Part shown: positions 58,450 to 64,000 of the stretch, one piece after another | How the letters are laid out: each line of letters opens with the position of its first letter | Numbering within the stretch: the first letter of the stretch is position 1 | Assembly: GCA_963513935.1 (NCBI GenBank) | Contig: OY740765.1 | Coordinates: 146,013,618 to 146,077,617, forward strand | Origin: Aphrophora alni | Lineage: Eukaryota; Arthropoda; Insecta; Hemiptera; Aphrophoridae | Direction of reading: 5' to 3' | Length of the DNA stretch: 64,000 nt | Position numbers and translations under genes: made by a program | Notes under the pieces: generated by a model | What the model saw: only the letters and a program-made list of their open reading frames with translations | Told to the model about the DNA's origin: nothing | Databases searched by the model: none

Positions 58450-59839
58450 TGTCAACACTGCTATCTCTACAACCGTTAAAAATACAAAATATGTTTAATG
58501 GGGAATATTCTATACTTCTCTATAAGAATAATAAATTTGCAGAATACGTTAATTTTTATTTCAAAATTCCAACTAGAACATTTTGTAATGATTTTTTCAA
58601 TTATACAAATCGAATCAGACTTTCTAAAACTATGAATAATTCCAAAGAACATATGTCCGAAATTCTTCAATTGGTGTTTATTTGCACGATTTTCTAATTT
58701 TTTAAAACCTGTAATCTATGGAACAAAATAAGAAATCGAGTTCAAATTTAGTATACATGCTCGGATAATATGGTTTAGAGTCCCTAGGTAATACGAATGA
58801 CTATTATAATTTCATGTGCTTGTCTGTCCGTCTGTCTGTCTATAAGTCGCAATCCGTCTACACAGCCAAGGCGATTAATCCTATATATTTGAAACTTTAC
58901 ATTTATATTCTTTTTATTGTCCCACATATAGGTAATACATGAAAAAATACCTTGTGGTAGTTTAAAGGGAAAAACTATCGAAATCAAAACCTGGTTTGAA
59001 ATATTATATGTGAGTTATCAAATAAAACTATAAGTCATTCTGATTATTATTATATATGTTCATTTGACTAAAAAAAATCATTTGTTATTGCTAGGCAAAA
59101 TTTTAAATGTTAGGTATCATGCACCCCACTAACTTGAACACGGCGTGATCTTACAAATTGAAGGATTATTTGAATGTTAAATAAAATTTTAGTCCGAAAT
59201 CATATATTAAAGTTTTCTTTTTATGACGAATACAACATATGAAAAATGCGTAGAGGATAAGTTTTAAAAGCCTTTTTTGTAAGATGTGAGATAAACAATG
59301 CAATAACCATTAAAAGATGGATTGCATTTTCATTGATTTTTTTTTCTTTATTAGGGTCCGTTACGTAAAACCAAGGACCGATGTAATTTCAAGACTGTAT
59401 CTCTCAGTTTTAACAATTTAAACTCCTCCCGTTAAAAAGACTTCGACCTTATAAAAATAACTGTCCCTATGTGCCTAAGGACTGTCCCTATGTGCCTAAG
59501 GACTTTAAGTCGTGTGGTTTATCACACGATTGACCATTTTTATTAACATTTGTAGAACAAATTTAAATCTATTCAAAATTACATTAATATGAAAAAAAGT
59601 TAACTTAACAAAAATTGTATAGTATTAGATAATTTATACTATTAAATAAAAACAGAGCGATACATCTTATTGTTAGACTCGGATAATTTAATTATCAATT
59701 AAAATATCTATTCAAATTTACGACAACCATAAGTTTCCCACCTTGGCACTTCCATCCCTGAAGTCTCCTGCAACTTCGAGGGCTAGTTTTCTTTTTCCTT
59801 TCATAACAGTTTTAAATATTACCTAATGATATGTATACA
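58450..59839. other. Unannotated AT-rich DNA
   Basis: The opposing open frames at 58449-58697 (+) and 58476-58670 (-) show no domain. There is a TCTGTC-type microsatellite near 58820-58842. A 21-bp direct duplication (CTGTCCCTATGTGCCTAAGG) lies at 59461-59502. Confidence 0.45.
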
Positions 59840-61070
59840 GAGGGAGGCTATGAAATATAATTATTTCTTCTGCTTCTAAATGACAAAGATGGAAGCTAGA
59901 AACCGATTTGGAAAGTTCTTTATTAGAGTTATTTACAAAGTGCCCAGAAACTGCAATCAAAATATACAGTATGTGTCAAAATGCAAAACACGTTTTTAGC
60001 TTCTTCAATGTAAGCCATATTGATATTTCTTCATATTCTTTTGGTCCTCTGTAAGAAGAATATTTTGGTGAAAAATAAAAATAAAATTGTTTTCACTTTT
60101 TGAGTTATCGAACTGTTTAAATATTATAAATTCATAACGTCATTACAAGGCTTATAATTATCATAGAATATTATGTGACCTCTCTATGAAAAGCTGTTTA
60201 CCTTGTATATTCACAGGTTAAGACACATAATTTTGGAAAAGTACAGGGTGTTCAAAAGTTTCATTTAAAAATTAGTATTATTATGTTTTTTCCTACGATT
60301 TAATTTGTATAATTTTGTATCATCGTAGCTTGTAGTTGATGTCTAAAATACGCTTTAAACGCCGTTTCTAATCTCAGATAGGGGTATCTACAGAGAGTGA
60401 CAAATGAAGGGTTCAATAACAAATGAAGGGTGTTCCAAAAATTAGAAAATACATTTTTTTCAATTTCCCTACATGCAAGCATAGTAATTTTACATCATAT
60501 TTTGTATTGTAGTCTAATAGAACGTACAAATAAATTGGTGAATATTCTACTCATAGAATATGCGTTGATAATTATATTCCTACAGTGAGAGTAAACTAAG
60601 AATGCATATTTTAAAACTATAACTGTGATGCAAATTAAATCATAGAAAAAAATATGTAATAAAAAGTTTTAATTTAATTTTTGAACATCCTGTATTTTCT
60701 AAAATTTGTGTCTTAAACTGCGGATAGACAAGGTTAAGAACTTTCCATAGAGCGGTCACATGACATGTTAATTACAATCCTAGTAATAACGTTAAATTTA
60801 TAATAATTAAACACTTTAAAACTCAAAAGGTGATAACAATTTTGTTTTTATTTTTCACCAAAATGTCCATCTTATAGAGCACAAAAAGAATATGAAAAAA
60901 TATTAATATGTTTACATTTAAACAAAACTTTTTGAATTTTGACACACCCTGTAGATGTTGTGCAGTTTTGGTGCACCCTGTAGATAGCTCTAATCAAGAA
61001 CTTTCCAATGTACTTTCTAGCGTTCTTTTACGTCAATTAGAAGCTGGGAAAAATTATATTCCAGACTTTT
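59840..61070. mobile_element. 1.2-kb near-palindromic fold-back element
   Basis: The outer arms (about 59840-60241 and 60697-61070) are imperfect reverse complements. Examples: GGAAAGTTCTTTATTAGAG (59910) against CTCTAATCAAGAACTTTCC (60988), TTTTGGTGAAAAATAAAAAT (60070) against ATTTTTCACCAAAATG (60850), and GGTTAAGACACATAATTTTG (60218) against AAAATTTGTGTCTTAAAC (60701). Inside, 60242-60285 (TACAGGGTGTTCAAAAG) pairs with 60650-60696 (TTTTTGAACATCCTGTA), forming a ~455-bp inner element with TACAGGGTG ends. A TACAGGGTG-class element may be nested at the centre, or the whole is one fold-back unit. No ORF. Confidence 0.8.
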
Positions 61071-63473
61071 GATTAATCTATGAAAAAGAGGAACAATACT
61101 CTTTAAGCTATAGTAGTTGAAAAACTGTTAATCGTTGTAATGATTTATCAATATTAAGAAATTATTCATTAGAGTTTTCTGCAAAATTTGGTGTTCTTTG
61201 TCTTAAATTAAAAGTAAGGTTTCTAGAGTAAGATCGTAAGTACTTGTAACACTGTAAGAAGGAGCACTTCATTTAGTAATTCACACCTTTAAATTCGAAA
61301 ATAAAAATAAAAATATATTTAAATAAATTCCTACTATGTTTATTTTGCACAAAATTATTTTTTCTTCAACTCACTTCAAACTGTACAAAAGAAAATATTG
61401 TGGTTTGTTTTCCTAAATTTTTGCGAAACAGTATTTAAATCTCAAAAAAACTTTAAACCTCAGAATCCAGCATCGGTAACGTTGATTGTTGGGTCATTTA
61501 TTGATGAGTCCTCCGTGAAGAAGGAAACCGGATCCTGGCCGCAAGGTGAAGGTCAAACATGGGTGACTGGGTCATCCTCCCCCCCCCTCCCGTAGCATTA
61601 GAAACCCACACAGGCGTTCATAATGTATGCTTTTAATTTAAAAAATATGTTTCTTATTTCAGTTGTAATATGGCTTTGTTTTGTGCGGTTTCTCTAACAC
61701 TTTCCTAAATGCCTTAAGTTATTTTTTTAATTTAGCTACTGTGTTGTCTCTCATAGAATCGCCGACACCAAAGACCGTGAAATGTCCACAGATGAAGTAA
61801 TTTAGAACTATTTCTATCTCGGTTTATATATACAGGGTGTAACAGACCCTCGTGATGTAGGTATCGTGGTGAAACGACCTGACCTTGGAACATAAAATAA
61901 AGTTTAATCTCACCAATTACGTACAATTATTTTTTAATTGTCAACCCAAATATGGTAAATTAGGAGTTAATGGGTTTTTTTTCTAAAAATGTTCAACCTA
62001 CATGGGTCAGATCATCATACAACCTCTAACATTTAGAAGTTAATTGTTTTTCTTTCCGTTACCATTTCAAAATGGCGACTCGATATGTCTGTAAATGTAG
62101 GTTTCACACAATTTTAAATTACAGCTGCGTCATTCAATATGGAAAATTTCAGTAGAAATCACTAGACTATGAAACTTTAATCAATATAACACTTGAATAG
62201 GTTATTAAAATTTTCCTTGTACTCCCCAAAATTTCATTAATTTATATATATATATATAACTCCATAACTTGAAAATGTTAAATGGTCACGTTGCACAATA
62301 AATTAAAGGTATTGAAAATCTAATATTTTCATTTAATGTTTTACGGTTTTAAATTGGAGGCTAAAAAACTGTTTTTTAACATATTTCCGGGGGGTGGAAT
62401 TTAATGCAAATTAATGGGGACTCTATAGCATTTCAGACAGATATATCCCTACTTTTTTTGTTAATGTAGTAGTGTGCTGATTCTTTTCACGATATTTTTG
62501 TATCCCCCATATTGAATGCTACAGTTGTAAATAAAAAATTTGTGATAGCGAAATTTCAAATATTTCGGGCCGTCATTTAGAAACGACAAAAGATATTAAA
62601 GAAAACTATTTCAAACAATTTGGGTTAAAACCTTTAAAATGAGTTGTCAGCTGATACATAATCGTATTTGAAAATTCTTGGAAACAGACTAATACCCCCC
62701 CCCCATTAAATAATTATACCCTTTTGTGGTCCGAAATGTTTAGAAACTATATTTTTACGGTCTCTACAGCAGGCCTGTCTGTTAAATTCCTCCCATTGCT
62801 GTAGTTTCCAACCGCCTTCTTTAACAAAACATCTACCAAAGTGAACAATCATGGTTTAACGCAAATTATGGTTTAGACCCGGGTGTCGGTTGTAAAGAAA
62901 AACTGAACAGGGCGCAAATTTTGCTGAAGATTCTCTAAGTGGATAATATTACCGAAATTACAAAAATAATAAGGAAGAAGTTGGAATTAGCGATTTTAAA
63001 ATTTTAAAATTATTCTGAGGGTATACAAAACTTTGGCCACGAAAGGAAGCATTTTGTTTTCTACTTTATTATTTTAAAAAAATAGTGTCTGTTTAACATT
63101 TTCTCAAATGTCTAAGGTTCTATTTGTCGGGGTTATTTCGAGTTTTCATTTTTATTGATAACTCATCAGTTATTTCTTAGATTTACTTTTAAAACGGTTA
63201 AAAAAAGCATTACAAAAAATATATATGTATATCTGCTTATAACTTTAACTTATTAATTTACTATAAAAATGTTTACTGTCTCAAATTAATTGTTTTTAAT
63301 GCTCTTTTATAATGGTAACTTTAAAATAACTGTATTAATAAAAGCTTATTTAAGACACTGGGTCAGTCAAGATCATTTGATTAGGGGAGACTGGGTAAAA
63401 TGTAGCCTAGTTCCGTTCCTGATATAAATACATTTTGCTACATCTCAACAACCTCCATATTTTTTTGTTCCAG
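61071..63473. other. Probable svp intron, 3' portion (includes acceptor)
   Basis: This is non-coding AT-rich DNA up to the svp acceptor AG at 63472-63473. Apart from a GC-richer stretch with nuclear-receptor half-sites (61491-61574), a C run at 62698-62704 and an AT run near 62245-62258, nothing was recognised. The stretch 61398-61595 is open but shows no recognisable protein. Confidence 0.6.
61491..61574 (+). promoter_or_regulatory. Cluster of nuclear-receptor half-sites in svp-proximal intron
   Basis: Five AGGTCA-like half-sites lie in 84 bp: GGGTCA (61491-61496), AGGTGA+AGGTCA with no spacer (61544-61555, DR0), and GGGTGA-CT-GGGTCA (61561-61574, DR2). COUP-TF proteins are known to accept direct repeats of AGGTCA with varied spacing, so svp autoregulation is possible. 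This is inference from motif density about 1.9 kb upstream of an svp exon; a chance or repeat-derived origin is not excluded. Confidence 0.3.
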
Positions 63474-63784
63474 CTGTTCAAAGAGGTCGAGTTCCACCAT
63501 CACAACCCGGACTACCTCCAGGATTACCTCAGTTTGCTCTTACTAATGGCGACAGTGCAGCAGCAGCAGCGGCCGCCGCCGCAGCAGGACTTAATGGACA
63601 CTCTTACCTTTCCAGTTACATCTCCTTGCTGCTACGAGCGGAACCTTACCCTACGTCTAGGTACGGCCAATGTATGCAGCCTAATAATATAATGGGTATT
63701 GATAATATATGCGAACTGGCGGCGAGGTTGCTCTTCTCAGCTGTTGAGTGGGCTAGAAATATACCTTTCTTCCCTGATTTACAG
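63474..63784 (+). CDS. svp: seven-up (COUP-TF nuclear receptor) internal exon: hinge and start of ligand-binding domain
   Basis: This is an internal exon of the orphan nuclear receptor seven-up, a DNA-binding transcription factor of the NR2F family that acts in the nucleus in photoreceptor, neuroblast and heart fate choices. It starts after a pyrimidine-rich acceptor (TTTTTTTGTTCCAG) and ends at a CAG|GTGAGA donor. The 311 bp are two bases completing a split Ala codon plus 103 full codons, so the 5' intron is phase 1 and the 3' intron phase 0. The reading starts [12 protein letters not shown], which directly follows the zinc-finger domain in the family. It continues with a 10-Ala run (63557-63586), [20 protein letters not shown] (helix 1 region), a [11 protein letters not shown] stretch, and [20 protein letters not shown] (helix 3), ending FFPDLQ. 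The DNA-binding exons and the rest of the ligand domain are not in the window. Longer open frames here are shadows that run past the splice sites. Identity is very secure from recalled insect orthologues. Confidence 0.96.
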
Positions 63785-64000
63785 GTGAGAAATGTTTTAA
63801 TCTATGAGGAAACTAGTTAGTTTAAGTAAAAATAGTTTAAGTTAGTTAAGATTAAATTAAGTTAGTCAAAGATAGGTCAAGACAATATTTAGACGTTAGG
63901 TAAAGTAAAATTAACAAAAAGTATGTGATAATAAGTTAGGTTAGTTTGAGAAAAATATAGGCGAAGTTGTGTTAGGTAGTGTTAGAAGATATTAGGTTCC
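63785..64000 (+). other. svp: Start of svp intron 3' of the LBD exon
   Basis: This is intronic sequence beginning at the GT donor. It is A/T rich with many GTTAGG/GTTAG-like words (for example 63831-63870 and 63890-63945), a degenerate relation to the TTAGG runs elsewhere in the window. No coding signal is seen. Confidence 0.85.

Noticed and set aside
63435..63692. Open frame with a Gln-rich stretch ([13 protein letters not shown])
   Set aside because: It is a shifted reading of the svp exon running through the splice acceptor; the poly-Ala codons appear as poly-Gln in this frame.

Overview
The window is AT-rich, intron/intergenic-type DNA from an arthropod, almost certainly an insect. The one host gene piece is an internal exon at the right edge (63474-63784, + strand). 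It encodes the hinge and the start of the ligand-binding domain of the orphan nuclear receptor seven-up (svp, COUP-TF family). The insect assignment rests on that exon and on several (TTAGG)n-type runs, the insect telomere pentamer. The order cannot be fixed; a hemipteran is a guess from the repeat-laden AT-rich character. No complete protein-coding gene, rRNA or convincing tRNA is visible. Most or all of 1-63473 may be the intron 5' of this svp exon and/or its upstream intergenic DNA.

The rest is a graveyard of mobile elements and young tandem arrays. (i) About 21 copies of a ~200-280 bp dispersed repeat (Rep-A here) lie in both orientations. It ends in a conserved hairpin and an AACAACA-type tail and looks like a short retroposon. 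(ii) Seven copies of a longer repeat (Rep-C, up to ~700 bp) and three of Rep-D. (iii) Fold-back elements at 443-962, 5892-6333, 11174-12325, 50975-51194 and a 1.2-kb near-palindrome at 59840-61070. (iv) Coding relics: a mariner-type DNA transposon (21969-22817), a CR1/Jockey-like LINE reverse transcriptase (29837-30700), a Penelope-like GIY-YIG endonuclease (30745-31417, -) and a Penelope-like N-terminal fragment (31528-31830, +), a Crypton-like tyrosine recombinase (33763-34730), and LINE C-terminal fragments (38790-39300, 45190-45450, 45685-46035). (v) Tandem arrays: a 1-kb CT tract (2079-3130), a 32-bp satellite (29000-29868), a decayed ~75-bp minisatellite (41990-44115, interrupted), and a 153-bp satellite (52205-55500).

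Two observations stand out. The 32-bp satellite unit is the codon block for the FDTVDH motif A of the LINE reverse transcriptase, and the array runs directly into the rest of that reverse transcriptase, so a satellite appears to have been born inside a retrotransposon ORF. The fold-back at 5892-6333 carries three direct 98-bp units and one inverted unit, each with the layout of a minimal hammerhead ribozyme like those of Penelope-like elements and retrozymes, with two core changes that keep the 3-8 base pair. A second, diverged copy lies at 8820-8860. Clusters of AGGTCA-like nuclear-receptor half-sites at 26852-26894 and 61491-61574 are candidate regulatory sites near svp.
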